Part shown: piece after piece, positions 8,657-17,386 of the stretch
Position numbering within the stretch: the first letter of the stretch is position 1
How the letters are laid out: every line of letters starts with the position of its first letter
Assembly (NCBI GenBank): GCA_003243195.1
Contig: QFQI01000004.1
Span: 1 to 64,000 of the forward strand
Origin: Sphingomonas taxi
GTDB lineage: Bacteria; Pseudomonadota; Alphaproteobacteria; Sphingomonadales; Sphingomonadaceae
Direction of reading: 5' to 3'
Length of the DNA: 64,000 nt
Translations under genes and position numbers: made by a program
The notes under the pieces: model-generated
What the model was told of the DNA's origin: nothing
What the model saw: only the letters and a program-made list of their open reading frames with translations
The model's database searches: none

Positions 8657-8887
8657 TTACTTGCGCAGCGTGAGACCGCCGCCGAAGCGCTTGTTGAAGC
8701 GTGCGACCTGGCCGCCCGCATCCAGCACCTGCCCACGACCACCCGTCCAGGCCGGGTGCGCCAGCGGGTCGATTTCCAGCGTCATCGTGTCGCCTTCCTT
8801 GCCCCAGGTGGAGCGCGTCTCGTACACGGTGCCGTCGGTCATCTGGACCTTGATCATGTGATAGTCGGGGTGGGTATCTTTCTTCAC
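8657..8887 (-). CDS. rpmE: 50S ribosomal protein L31
   Basis: A 76-residue large-subunit protein bridging the two ribosomal subunits. It begins V(M)-K-K-D-T-H-P-D-Y-H and carries the H-P-A-W-T-G-G segment typical of alphaproteobacterial L31. There is no C-x-x-C pair, so this is the zinc-independent (C-minus) form. The start is a GTG with a good ribosome binding site, AGGAG seven bases upstream. The 5' leader holds a small perfect hairpin, and a promoter of the TTGACT-N16-GTAGGG form lies upstream. Confidence 0.97.
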   Translation of the reverse strand: MKKDTHPDYHMIKVQMTDGTVYETRSTWGKEGDTMTLEIDPLAHPAWTGGRGQVLDAGGQVARFNKRFGGGLTLRK

Positions 8888-8904
8888 GTCGATGCTCCTG
8901 AAGC

Positions 8905-8922
8905 GGCTGGTTCCGACCAGCC
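8905..8922 (-). promoter_or_regulatory. hairpin in rpmE leader
   Basis: GGCTGGT and ACCAGCC form a perfect 7-bp stem with a four-base loop, ending about ten bases upstream of the rpmE ribosome binding site. L31 leaders with autoregulatory structures are known in several other phyla. Whether this is one is inference. Confidence 0.4.
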
Positions 8923-8939
8923 TGAAGAGAAGCCGCGCG

Positions 8940-8967
8940 CCCTACAGCGGACGCGCGGCGAAGTCAA
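8940..8967 (-). promoter_or_regulatory. candidate rpmE promoter
   Basis: On the minus strand TTGACT (8967-8962) and GTAGGG (8945-8940) are separated by 16 bases. The -35 is near consensus. The same spacing and a TAGGG-type -10 recur at pyrH and rpsB in this window, which strengthens each call. Transcription would start near 8933, giving a leader of about 45 bases that contains the hairpin. Confidence 0.45.
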
Positions 8968-8980
8968 AAGATCGTTGCCG

Positions 8981-9469
8981 TCACGCCGCCTTCGGCGGGT
9001 CGGCGATCATCGCGGTGAAGTTCGCCTCCGCGACGACCTGGCCGTCGATCTTCGCCACGCCCGCGAACTTGCAGACCGACGAGCGCTTCTGCACGAACTC
9101 GACCTCCAGCGCGAGCAGCACGCCGGGTTCCACGGGCTTGCGGAACTTCGCATTCTCGATCGCCATGAAGTAGACGAGCTTGCCCGACCCGGCGAGGCCG
9201 AGGCTCTGCACCGCCAGCACGCCGGCGGCCTGCGCCAGCGCCTCGACGATCAGCACGCCGGGCATGATCGGCCGACCGGGGAAATGCCCCTGGAAGAAGC
9301 CTTCGTTGATCGTCACCGCCTTGATGGCGCGAATCGACCGATCGGGCACCAGCGCATCGACCCGATCGACCAGCAGCATCGGATAGCGATGCGGCAACGC
9401 CGCCATCACCGCGGCGATGTCGAGCGGACCCGTGGATCCGCCCGTCGGCTCGGTCAATGCGTCGCTCAC
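8981..9469 (-). CDS. fabZ: 3-hydroxyacyl-ACP dehydratase FabZ
   Basis: A 162-residue hot-dog-fold enzyme that dehydrates beta-hydroxyacyl-ACP in each fatty-acid elongation round, in the cytoplasm. The catalytic pair is H62 in G-H-F-P-G and E76 in L-I-V-E-A. The GTG start forms a GTGA overlap with the end of the OmpH/Skp gene. Downstream of bamA-skp, lpxD, fabZ and lpxA usually follow in proteobacteria. Here the set ends at fabZ, 93 bases before rpmE, with no lpxA or lpxD in the window, which fits sphingomonads that make glycosphingolipids in place of lipopolysaccharide. Confidence 0.96.
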   Translation of the reverse strand: MSDALTEPTGGSTGPLDIAAVMAALPHRYPMLLVDRVDALVPDRSIRAIKAVTINEGFFQGHFPGRPIMPGVLIVEALAQAAGVLAVQSLGLAGSGKLVYFMAIENAKFRKPVEPGVLLALEVEFVQKRSSVCKFAGVAKIDGQVVAEANFTAMIADPPKAA

Positions 9470-10122
9470 CGGCCGGTGGGCGCGCGATTGGTCGTCGCGG
9501 CGGGGGCCGGCGCCGGTGCGGCGGCCGCGGCCTCGCCCTGCTGGCCCGGCTGCCAGTTGGCCGGCGGCGTGATCCCGACGCTGGGCACCAGACGGTCGAG
9601 CTCGGCGGTGATCGATGCGGTCACGTCCACGGTCGGCTGCGCGAACAGCGCCGCGTTCGGGCGCAGCAGCAGGCTGACGTTCTTGGCGCGCACCGCCGCA
9701 TTCACCGCGTCGGGCAGCTTGGCGGAGATCTGCTCCAGTGCATAGGCCTGCGCGCGGCTCGCCGGCGCGGTCAGCCGCTGCAGCTCGGCATTGGCGCTCT
9801 GCTCACGGGTCTGGATCGCCTGTCCCTGCGTGCGCAGCGATGCCTCGGTCGCACCGGGCGCGGCAGCGGCCTTCTGATAGGCGGCGACGAGCGGCTGCAA
9901 CTCGGCGGTGATCGCCTGGCGACGGGCGTTGGCCTGGTCGATCTGCGCCTTGTAGGTCGTCTGGATCTGGGTGCGGGCAGTCGCCCACGCCTTGGAATTG
10001 GCGACCGCCGCCTCGGGGTCTGCCACGCCGATGCCGGCGACCTGTGCGGTCGCGGTGCCGGCGACGAGCGTGGCCGGGGCGACCAGCGCCGCGGCCAGCA
10101 GGAGGTGTTTGAAGTTGGTCAT
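9466..10122 (-). CDS. OmpH/Skp family periplasmic chaperone
   Basis: A 218-residue secreted protein of the OmpH/Skp type, which holds unfolded outer-membrane proteins in the periplasm. A signal peptide covers about residues 1-26 (ending T-A-T-A-Q). The middle (about 50-160) is an Ala/Gln-rich helical hairpin typical of the Skp tentacles, and the C-terminal tail is a disordered Pro/Ala-rich segment. The start ATG overlaps the bamA stop by one base, and the gene overlaps fabZ by four. The position directly after bamA is the classic context. It is longer than E. coli Skp (161 residues) because of the tail. Confidence 0.88.
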   Translation of the reverse strand: MTNFKHLLLAAALVAPATLVAGTATAQVAGIGVADPEAAVANSKAWATARTQIQTTYKAQIDQANARRQAITAELQPLVAAYQKAAAAPGATEASLRTQGQAIQTREQSANAELQRLTAPASRAQAYALEQISAKLPDAVNAAVRAKNVSLLLRPNAALFAQPTVDVTASITAELDRLVPSVGITPPANWQPGQQGEAAAAAPAPAPAATTNRAPTGR

Positions 10123-12863
10123 CAGAACTGAGTCCCTACGTTGAACGTGATTAGCTTCTTGTCGTCGCCGCGCTGCGTCACCAGCGCCTTGGCAAGGTCG
10201 ATGCGCAGCGGCCCGAACGGCGAGTTCCAGTTGACGCCGATGCCGACCGACACGCGCGGCCGCGCCGAATTACCCAGGAATTGTTCGTCGAACGGCTGCG
10301 AGGCGATCTGCGGCGTATTGGGGACGATGCCGTTACACCCGCCACTGCCGTCCGGGATGCCGGCCGCGCAGGTGGTGGATACCGCCAGCCCGGAGGCGTT
10401 GACATAGGAGAACAGCGGGTTGCCGCCCGTGTCGTAGACCGGCAGCGGCAGCACCACCGTGTTGCCATTGGCGTCGGTGGTTGTCGGGAAGTTGGCGGTG
10501 GGCAGCGGCCGGGTGATGTTGAACAGGCTGCCGACCTGCGCATAGATCGACGGTCGCAATCCCAGTTCGCGCGCACCCGAGCCGAGCGGGATCTCCACCT
10601 CGAAGCGGCCCAGGTAATACGCCGTGCCGCCCAGCGCGTCGTCGATCAACTGGTCGCGATCGGTGATGAGCACCTGTTGCCCGGTCGTCGCGTCGGTCGT
10701 GTAGTAGCGCCGCTGCACGCGCGGGCCGACGCCGCGGATGTCGAAGCCGCGGAACTGCGGCTCGCCCAGGTAGAAGCGGTCGTTGATGCGGATCTTGTCC
10801 ACGCCCTCGCCGCGCGACTTCTCCAGCGAGCGGATATAGCCGCCCTCGCCCACGAACGAACCGATGAAGCCGCTGCCGATGTTGACGAACTTCGAGAAGT
10901 CGATCTTGGTACGGATGTACCTCACATCGCCACCCAGGCCAGCGAAATCCTGGCTGAACACGAACCGCTGCCCCGCGGTCGGGCGCAGGCGGCTGTTCAG
11001 ACTGTCGAAGATCAGCGAATAGCCCAGCGACGACGTGAGGCGATTGCCCAGCGAATCGCAGAGGTAGCGCCCGGCCTTCAGGGGATCGCAGCGTCCGTTG
11101 GTGTAGAAGGAATTCTCGTCCAGACCCACTTCGTCATAGGAAAAGCTGTAGCGACCGGCGAGCTGCCAATATTCGGTCAACGGCACGCCGGTGCGCACCT
11201 GGAACCCGGTCGAGACCTGGCTGTAGGTGGTGTTGCGGTCGGTGCCGATGAAGTTGAACGCGTTATAGTCGCGCCGGAAAATGTCGACACCCAGCGCGAT
11301 GTTCTTGTCGAAGACGTACGGTTCGGTAAACCCGAGGTTTATCGACTTGGAATAGCTGGAGTAATTCACGCCCGCACTGAGCGTCTGCCCCTTGCCGCGG
11401 AAATTGTTCTGCGTGATGTTCGCCTGGATGATGAACCGCTCCAGGCTGGAGAAGCCGGCGGACAATTGGAGCTCGCCGGTCGATTTCTCCTCGACATTCG
11501 CCTCCAGCACGACGCGGTCGGGTGCCGAACCCGGCGTCTGCTTGATCTCGAACTTGTCCTGGAAGAAGCCCAGCGAATTGATGCGGTCCTGCGACCGCTT
11601 CACCTGGAAGCTGTTGAAGGCGTCGCCCTCCCCCAGTCGTACCTCGCGGCGCACGACCTTGTCCTGGGTCTGCGTGTTGCCGGTGATGTCGACCCGCTCG
11701 ACATAGGTGCGCTGCGCCTGGCCGATGTGGAAGTTGATCGACATGGTGAGCGTGTCGCGGTCGCGCTGGAACTCGGGCGAGACCTCAGTGAAGGCATAGC
11801 CGAACAGCCCCGCGGTCTCGCTGAGGTTCTCGACCGTATCCTCGACCATCTTGGCGTTGTACCAATCGCCCTTCTTCACCGCGAGGCCGGCGGCCAGCTT
11901 CTTGCCGTCGAAGTCGCGGATGTCGCTGTCAACGGTCACGTCGCCGAACTTGTAGCGCGGGCCTTCCTCCACCACGTAGGTGATGATGAAGTCCTTGCGG
12001 TCCGGCGTCAGCTCCGCGACTGCGGAGGTCACGCGGAAGTCGGCATAGCCTTCGGTCAGGTAGAATTGCCGCAGCTTCTGCTGGTCATAGGCCAGCCGGT
12101 CCTGGTCGTAGGACGTGCCCGACGACAGCAGGCGGAAGAAGCGCGCTTCCTTGGTCGCCATCTGTGCGCGCAGCTTGCCGTCGTCGAACACCTCATTGCC
12201 GATGATGTTGATCTGGCGAACCTTCGACTTCGGCCCCTCGCTCACCTCGAAGATCACGTCGACGCGGTTCTGGTCTAGGCTGACCATCTTCGGCTGGACG
12301 GTCGCGGCAAAACGGCCCTGCCGTCGATACAGCTCGATGATCCGCGCCACGTCGGCGCGAACGGCGGAGCGCGTGAAGATCTGGCGCGGCTTGAGGCGCA
12401 CCTCCTTGCCGATCTTGTCTTCCTTCAGGCGCTTGTTGCCCTCGAAGATCACGCGGTTGATGATCGGGTTCTCGCGTACGCGGATCACGATATTGCCGGT
12501 GGACGCGCCGTCGATCGTCACGTCGGCGAACAGATCGCTGGCGTACAGATCCTTGATCGCCTGGTCGAGCGTCTCGTTGGTATAGCTGTCGCCCTGCCGC
12601 AGCTTGGTATAGCTGAGCGCGGTTTCGGGCTCGATCCGCTGCGTGCCCTCGACGCGCAGCGAGGTGATGGTGCGCGCGGCCGGCGCCACGATCGCCGGCG
12701 CGGGCTGCGTGGCGGAGGGAGCCTGCGCCGGGGCTGGGGCGGCTTGCGCCCGGGCCGGGGCGGTTTGCGCCGCAGCGGCAAGGGGCACGCCGGTCAGCAT
12801 CGTGCAGCCCAGCAAGGCCGCCGAGGCACGCGCCCGCGAAGTCGTAGCGTTCAACACCGTCAC
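10122..12863 (-). CDS. bamA: outer membrane assembly factor BamA
   Basis: A 913-residue Omp85 protein, the central insertase of the BAM complex in the outer membrane. A signal peptide (about 1-33) is followed by an Ala/Pro/Gln-rich linker, then POTRA domains (from about residue 60, starting I-T-S-L-R-V-E-G-T-Q) and a 16-strand C-terminal barrel. The barrel ends in I-T-F-N-V-G-T-Q-F, with the terminal aromatic residue expected of an outer-membrane protein. The Ala/Pro-rich N-terminal linker is longer than in E. coli. The start is a GTG, 76 bases after rseP. Context rseP-bamA-skp-fabZ is strongly conserved. Confidence 0.97.
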   Translation of the reverse strand: MTVLNATTSRARASAALLGCTMLTGVPLAAAAQTAPARAQAAPAPAQAPSATQPAPAIVAPAARTITSLRVEGTQRIEPETALSYTKLRQGDSYTNETLDQAIKDLYASDLFADVTIDGASTGNIVIRVRENPIINRVIFEGNKRLKEDKIGKEVRLKPRQIFTRSAVRADVARIIELYRRQGRFAATVQPKMVSLDQNRVDVIFEVSEGPKSKVRQINIIGNEVFDDGKLRAQMATKEARFFRLLSSGTSYDQDRLAYDQQKLRQFYLTEGYADFRVTSAVAELTPDRKDFIITYVVEEGPRYKFGDVTVDSDIRDFDGKKLAAGLAVKKGDWYNAKMVEDTVENLSETAGLFGYAFTEVSPEFQRDRDTLTMSINFHIGQAQRTYVERVDITGNTQTQDKVVRREVRLGEGDAFNSFQVKRSQDRINSLGFFQDKFEIKQTPGSAPDRVVLEANVEEKSTGELQLSAGFSSLERFIIQANITQNNFRGKGQTLSAGVNYSSYSKSINLGFTEPYVFDKNIALGVDIFRRDYNAFNFIGTDRNTTYSQVSTGFQVRTGVPLTEYWQLAGRYSFSYDEVGLDENSFYTNGRCDPLKAGRYLCDSLGNRLTSSLGYSLIFDSLNSRLRPTAGQRFVFSQDFAGLGGDVRYIRTKIDFSKFVNIGSGFIGSFVGEGGYIRSLEKSRGEGVDKIRINDRFYLGEPQFRGFDIRGVGPRVQRRYYTTDATTGQQVLITDRDQLIDDALGGTAYYLGRFEVEIPLGSGARELGLRPSIYAQVGSLFNITRPLPTANFPTTTDANGNTVVLPLPVYDTGGNPLFSYVNASGLAVSTTCAAGIPDGSGGCNGIVPNTPQIASQPFDEQFLGNSARPRVSVGIGVNWNSPFGPLRIDLAKALVTQRGDDKKLITFNVGTQF

Positions 12864-12939
12864 TGAAATCCCACCCGAGAGTAATCGCCGTCCGTGAGGG
12901 CTGCGCCCGCCATGCGGTGCTCGCCCTGCCTCACCTTGC

Positions 12940-14073
12940 TCACCCGATCAACCCGGCCAGATGCCGCCACAGTCCGAAGTTGCCGAGATCGTTGAAGGTC
13001 ACCAGCAACATCAACGCGAGCACCGCCATCAATCCGCCACGATAGGCCCATTCCACCGCTTCCGGCGCGACCGGCTTCCGCCGTATCGCCTCGATCGCGT
13101 AGAACAGCAGGTGCCCGCCATCCAGCATCGGCACTGGCAGCAGGTTGATGAACCCCAGATTGATCGAGACCAGCGCGATCAGGAAAACGAAGGCGTCCGG
13201 TCCCAGCGAGATCTGCTCGCCGGATACCTTGGCGATCGACAATGGTCCGCCAAGTTCCTTGACGGAGCGCCGCCCCGACACGATCTGCCCGATCGTCTCC
13301 ACCATCATGCCCACGATCTGGCCGGTACGGCGGACCGCCACCACCGGCGCTTCCAGCACGCCGACGGGCGCGATCACCGGCGTGCCCGGTGCGATGCCGA
13401 GCAGGCCGACGCGATATTCGTTGCCGAAGCGATCCTGCTGCACCTGCGTGCCGATCACCGCCTCGACACTGGCCGGAGCACCGCCGCGCACGTAATCGAC
13501 GCGTATCCGCTCGCCGGCGCGGATCTTCACGAAGCGCACCATGTCCTCGAACGTCTCGACCTCGCGTCCGCCCAGCGCGGTCACGCGGTCCCCGGGGCGC
13601 AGGCCGGCGGCCGCGGCCGCGGTGCCGGGAATCGCCTCGCCCACCACGCTCGGCGTCCGCGCGTCGCCATAGGCCAGCGCGAAGCCACCCAGGATCAGGA
13701 TCGCCAGCACGAAATTCACGAACGGCCCCGCAGCGACCACGATCGCGCGCTGCCAGACCGGCTTGGCCTGGAACGTGCGCTGGCGCTGCGCCGCCGGCAG
13801 TGCCAGCCACTCGGCGGTCGGCTGGCTGGCCGGGTTCATGTCGCCCGCGAACTTGACGTAGCCGCCTAGCGGCAGCCACGCGAGCTTCCAGCGCGTGCCG
13901 CGCCGGTCGGTCCAGCCCGCCAGCTCGCGCCCGAAGCCGATCGAGAACGCCTCCGCCTGCACCCCAAACCAGCGCCCGGCGAGGTAATGGCCCATTTCAT
14001 GGATGAACACGAGCGGGCCGATCACCAGCACGAAGGCGAGGATGGTCAGCAGCACTCCGGGGGTCTGGATCAA
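12940..14073 (-). CDS. rseP: site-2 protease RseP
   Basis: A membrane-embedded zinc metalloprotease of 377 residues that cuts transmembrane segments, classically of anti-sigma factors, and removes signal peptides. H-E-M-G-H (about H25, E26, H29) lies in the first transmembrane helix, a PDZ domain spans about 110-200, and P-M-L-D-G-G-H near 315 supplies the third metal ligand. Two TTG starts are possible. The inner one (14073) forms a TTGA overlap with the dxr stop and has AAGGA nine bases upstream. The outer one (14082) has that element abutting it with no spacing, so the inner is preferred. Confidence 0.94.
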   Translation of the reverse strand: MIQTPGVLLTILAFVLVIGPLVFIHEMGHYLAGRWFGVQAEAFSIGFGRELAGWTDRRGTRWKLAWLPLGGYVKFAGDMNPASQPTAEWLALPAAQRQRTFQAKPVWQRAIVVAAGPFVNFVLAILILGGFALAYGDARTPSVVGEAIPGTAAAAAGLRPGDRVTALGGREVETFEDMVRFVKIRAGERIRVDYVRGGAPASVEAVIGTQVQQDRFGNEYRVGLLGIAPGTPVIAPVGVLEAPVVAVRRTGQIVGMMVETIGQIVSGRRSVKELGGPLSIAKVSGEQISLGPDAFVFLIALVSINLGFINLLPVPMLDGGHLLFYAIEAIRRKPVAPEAVEWAYRGGLMAVLALMLLVTFNDLGNFGLWRHLAGLIG

Positions 14074-15227
14074 GCCACGCAATCCTTCACGCGCTCGCCG
14101 GCCATCCTGCGCGCTTCCGCATCGACGTTCAGCACCGCGTCGAGCGTTTCCGGCGCGGCCGGGTCGTAGCGCTGAAGGGTATCATCCACGATTGCGGCGA
14201 TTTCAAGAAAGCCGATCGTCCCGGAAAGAAACGCCGCGACCGCCACCTCGTTCGCGGCGTTCAGGATCGCGGGGCGCGCCCCGCCCGCCTCGGCCGCGTC
14301 CCGCGCCAGCGTCAGCGCGCGGAAACGCAGCACATCGGGCGCCTCGAAGTCGAGCCGGCCGAGCCTGACCAGATCGAGCGGCTCCATCGGCGTCGCCATC
14401 CGGTCCGGCCAGGCCAGGCAATGCGCGATCGGCACGCGCATGTCGCTGGGCCCGAGCTGCGCCAGCATCGAGCCATCGACGTAATCGACCAGGCTGTGAA
14501 TCACCGACTGGCGATGGATGACGATCTCGATCCGCCCGGCCGGCACGGGGAACAGCCGCACCGCCTCAATCAGTTCGAGTCCCTTGTTCATCATCGTCGC
14601 GCTGTCGACGGAGATCTTCGCGCCCATCGACCAGTTCGGGTGCGCCACCGCCTGCGCCGGCGTGACCGCCGCCATCTCGTCCAGCGTCCAGTCGCGGAAC
14701 GGCCCGCCGCTGGCGGTCAGCACGATCCGCCTCACCCGCTCCGCCTGCGCCGGGTCAAGGCACTGGAAGATCGCGTTATGCTCGCTGTCGGCGGGCAGCA
14801 GCGTCGCGCCGTGCGCGCGCGCGGCGGCGGTGATGATGTCACCGGCGGAAACCAGCGGCTCCTTGTTGGCGAGCACCACCGTGCCGCCCGCCTCGATCGC
14901 CGCCATGGTCGGGCGCAAACCCGCGCAACCCACGATCGCACCCATCGTCCAGTCGGCGCCGTTCGCCGCGGCATCGCACACCGCGGTCGCGCCCCCGGCA
15001 ACCGCGACGCCGCTACCCGCCAGCGCATCGCGAAGTGCCGCGAGGCAGGTCTCGTCGGCGACCACGGCCAGTTCCGCGCGCGTGCGGATCGCGGCGGCCG
15101 CCAGCCCCGCGACATCGCGGTTCGCGGTCAGCGCGCGGACCCGGAAGCGATCCGGCGCGCGCTCGATCAGGTCGAGCGTCGACGTCCCCACCGATCCGGT
15201 GGCGCCCAGGATATTGACCGTCCTCAC
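14070..15227 (-). CDS. dxr: 1-deoxy-D-xylulose 5-phosphate reductoisomerase
   Basis: A 385-residue NADPH enzyme that makes 2-C-methylerythritol 4-phosphate, the committed step of the MEP isoprenoid pathway. The nucleotide-binding G-A-T-G-S-V-G-T-S-T-L is at the N-terminus (about 7-17), and the metal-site and substrate motifs (L-L-P-A-D-S-E-H and M-G-A-K-I-S-V-D-S-A-T-M-M-N-K) are intact. The open frame continues upstream inside cdsA. The GTG giving V-R-T-V-N-I-L-G and a GTGA overlap with the cdsA stop is the start. It shares an operon with uppS, which consumes isoprenoid product to make the undecaprenyl carrier. Confidence 0.96.
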   Translation of the reverse strand: MRTVNILGATGSVGTSTLDLIERAPDRFRVRALTANRDVAGLAAAAIRTRAELAVVADETCLAALRDALAGSGVAVAGGATAVCDAAANGADWTMGAIVGCAGLRPTMAAIEAGGTVVLANKEPLVSAGDIITAAARAHGATLLPADSEHNAIFQCLDPAQAERVRRIVLTASGGPFRDWTLDEMAAVTPAQAVAHPNWSMGAKISVDSATMMNKGLELIEAVRLFPVPAGRIEIVIHRQSVIHSLVDYVDGSMLAQLGPSDMRVPIAHCLAWPDRMATPMEPLDLVRLGRLDFEAPDVLRFRALTLARDAAEAGGARPAILNAANEVAVAAFLSGTIGFLEIAAIVDDTLQRYDPAAPETLDAVLNVDAEARRMAGERVKDCVA

Positions 15228-16057
15228 GACGACAGGCCCGGCAGCACCACCACCAGGAAGGCCGCGACCGGGGCGACCGGCACCAGCCCGTCGAGCCGGT
15301 CGAGCACGCCGCCGTGCCCGGGCAGGATGTTGCCCGAATCCTTCACCCCGGCGCGTCGCTTCAACCAGCTCTCGTACAGATCCCCCATCTGCGACAGGAC
15401 GGCGAGCAGCGGCGAGAAGACCGCCAGCACCGTCGGCAGCCCGGCGGTCGCATGGAGCACCGCCCCCAGCAGGCCGGCGGCGACCGTGCCGCCGATCAGC
15501 CCGGCCCAGGTCTTGTTGGGGGACAGTCGCGGTGCCAGCTTCGGCCCGCCGATCGAACGGCCCGCGAAGAACGCGCCGATGTCGCACGCCCATACCAGCG
15601 CCATCGCCCAGAAGGCGTAGAGCAGCCCGGATTCATCATGCCGTCGCAGCACCACCAGCGCCAGCACCGGCAGTCCGCAATAGACGACCCCCCACGCCAG
15701 TTGCGGCAGGCGCGTGACGATCACGACGAAGAACGCCGCGCCGCCGATCAGCCCCAGGGTGAAAAAGTCATGCGGTTCGATCACCAGCCACGCCGGCGCC
15801 ATGGTCGCCAGCGGGACGCCCAGCGCCATCTGCGCCAGCCGCTTGGTGCGCGGCCCGACATGATGCAGGTCGGACCATTCCGCCATCATGAACAGCGCGA
15901 CCACCACCGCCAGCAACCAGAAGGCCACATCGCCCAGCACCAGCGCGACCGAGGCGATGGCGATCATCCCGACGCTGGCGATCATGCGCAGCCGCAGGTT
16001 CGACGGCGTGCGCAGCGTCGCGTCGGGCGTCGGCGGAAGGGGGGCGTCCTCGCTCAT
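15224..16057 (-). CDS. cdsA: phosphatidate cytidylyltransferase
   Basis: An integral membrane enzyme of 277 residues that makes CDP-diacylglycerol, the precursor of all phospholipids including those made by pssA and psd at 20.6-22.2 kb. Several hydrophobic helices are visible, and the CTP-transferase signature near the C-terminus reads K-D-S-G-N-I-L-P-G-H-G-G-V-L-D-R-L-D. Two starts compete: ATG at 16057 (M-S-E-D-A-P-L) and GTG at 16072, which forms a GTGA overlap with the uppS stop and would add five residues. Neither has a clear ribosome binding site. Coupling favours the GTG, and start-codon type favours the ATG. Confidence 0.93.
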   Translation of the reverse strand: MSEDAPLPPTPDATLRTPSNLRLRMIASVGMIAIASVALVLGDVAFWLLAVVVALFMMAEWSDLHHVGPRTKRLAQMALGVPLATMAPAWLVIEPHDFFTLGLIGGAAFFVVIVTRLPQLAWGVVYCGLPVLALVVLRRHDESGLLYAFWAMALVWACDIGAFFAGRSIGGPKLAPRLSPNKTWAGLIGGTVAAGLLGAVLHATAGLPTVLAVFSPLLAVLSQMGDLYESWLKRRAGVKDSGNILPGHGGVLDRLDGLVPVAPVAAFLVVVLPGLSS

Positions 16058-16068
16058 TCGGAACAGGT

Positions 16069-16800
16069 TCACAGCCCGCCGTAGCGGCGCTGGCGTTGGC
16101 CGAACGCCTGCACGGCCGCGGCAAGATCGTCCGCGCCGAAATCCGGCCACAGTGTATCGACGAACAGCAGTTCGGCATAGGCGGCCTGCCATAACAGGAA
16201 ATTCGACAGCCGCTGCTCTCCCGATGTACGGATCATCAGGTCGAGCGGCGGCAAGTCACGCGTCTCCAGTTGCCGCTCGATCGCGGCCGCGTCGATCGCT
16301 TGCGGGTCCAGCGCCCCGGCCGCCGCGCGCGCGGCCAGCGCCTGCGCCGCGCGCACCAGTTCGTCCTGCGCACCGTAATTCAGCGCGATGGCGAGGATGG
16401 CGCCGTTGTTCGTCGCGGTGCGGGCCAGCGCGTCGTCGATCAACTCCACGACATCGGCGGGGAAGCGGCGATAATCGCCCAGCACCCGCAACTGCACATT
16501 CTCGCGCACCAGCTCGGCCAGGTCGTTGCGGATGAACAGCTTGAGCAGCTTCATCAGCCCGCTCACCTCCTCCGCCGGACGCCGCCAGTTCTCCGAGGAG
16601 AAGGCGTAGAGCGTCAGCGCCTCGATACCCATCGCGCGGGCGGCGCGGGTGACGGTGCGCACCGCCTCAACACCGGCGCGGTGGCCCAGCGCACGCGGCA
16701 ACCGCTGCGCCGCCGCCCAGCGGCCGTTGCCGTCCATGATGATCGCCACATGACGCGGCACCGGGGCCGGCAGTATCTGCGGAATCGCCGCGGTCGCCAT
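16069..16800 (-). CDS. uppS: isoprenyl transferase (undecaprenyl diphosphate synthase)
   Basis: A 243-residue cis-prenyltransferase that extends farnesyl diphosphate with isopentenyl diphosphate to the C55 lipid carrier for peptidoglycan and surface polysaccharide. The catalytic M-D-G-N-G-R-W-A motif lies near residues 21-28, and the C-terminal D-L-M-I-R-T-S-G-E-Q-R-L-S-N motif is intact. The open frame extends 24 residues upstream. The ATG at 16800 is chosen because GGAGG stands five bases before it and the resulting M-A-T-A-A-I-P start has the normal family length. It is followed closely by cdsA and preceded by frr. Confidence 0.96.
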   Translation of the reverse strand: MATAAIPQILPAPVPRHVAIIMDGNGRWAAAQRLPRALGHRAGVEAVRTVTRAARAMGIEALTLYAFSSENWRRPAEEVSGLMKLLKLFIRNDLAELVRENVQLRVLGDYRRFPADVVELIDDALARTATNNGAILAIALNYGAQDELVRAAQALAARAAAGALDPQAIDAAAIERQLETRDLPPLDLMIRTSGEQRLSNFLLWQAAYAELLFVDTLWPDFGADDLAAAVQAFGQRQRRYGGL

Positions 16801-16828
16801 CAGATCCTCCTCCGCAGCGCCCACGACC

Positions 16829-17386
16829 TCACTTGTTGAGAATTTCCTTCTCCTTCGCGGCCGACGCGGCATCGATCTCGGCGATGGTGGCGTCGGTCAG
16901 CTTCTGCACCTCGGTTTCGTGGCGCTTGCGGTCGTCCTCGGAGATGACGTTCTTCTTCTCGTCGGTCTTGAGCGCGTCCATGCCATCGCGGCGCACGTTG
17001 CGCACCGCGACCTTGGCCTTCTCCGAATATTGCCCGGCCAGCTTGGCAAGCTCCTTGCGGCGCTCCTCGGTCAGGTCGGGGATCGGCAGCCGCAGCGTCT
17101 GGCCGTCGTTGATCGGGTTCAGGCCCAGGCCGGCCGACCGGATCGCCTTCTCCACCGGACCGACGTTCGTCTTGTCCCACACCTGCACCGACAGCATGCG
17201 CGGCTCGGGCACGGACACTGTCGCGACCTGGTTCAGCGGCATGTGTGCGCCGTACACCTCGACGGTCACGGGATCGAGCAGCGACACCGACGCGCGGCCG
17301 GTACGCAGGCCGGACAGGTCGTCCTTCAGCGATTCCACCGCGCCGTGCATGCGACGCTCCAGATCGGCCTTGTCATACGCGGGCAT
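16829..17386 (-). CDS. frr: ribosome recycling factor
   Basis: A 185-residue factor that with EF-G splits post-termination ribosomes. The sequence shows the usual three-helix-bundle and beta/alpha domains with L-R-T-G-R-A-S near residue 30 and the K-E-R/K-E-L-A-K segment. The start at 17386 (M-P-A-Y-D-K-A-D-L-E) has GGAG nine bases upstream and gives the standard family length. Starting further upstream would run into pyrH. It overlaps the pyrH end by 14 bases, so the two are translated together. Confidence 0.97.
   Translation of the reverse strand: MPAYDKADLERRMHGAVESLKDDLSGLRTGRASVSLLDPVTVEVYGAHMPLNQVATVSVPEPRMLSVQVWDKTNVGPVEKAIRSAGLGLNPINDGQTLRLPIPDLTEERRKELAKLAGQYSEKAKVAVRNVRRDGMDALKTDEKKNVISEDDRKRHETEVQKLTDATIAEIDAASAAKEKEILNK

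Noticed and set aside
10281..12278. 665-codon plus-strand frame opposite bamA
   Set aside because: It is entirely antisense to bamA, with low-complexity His/Arg/Leu/Val composition and no family match.
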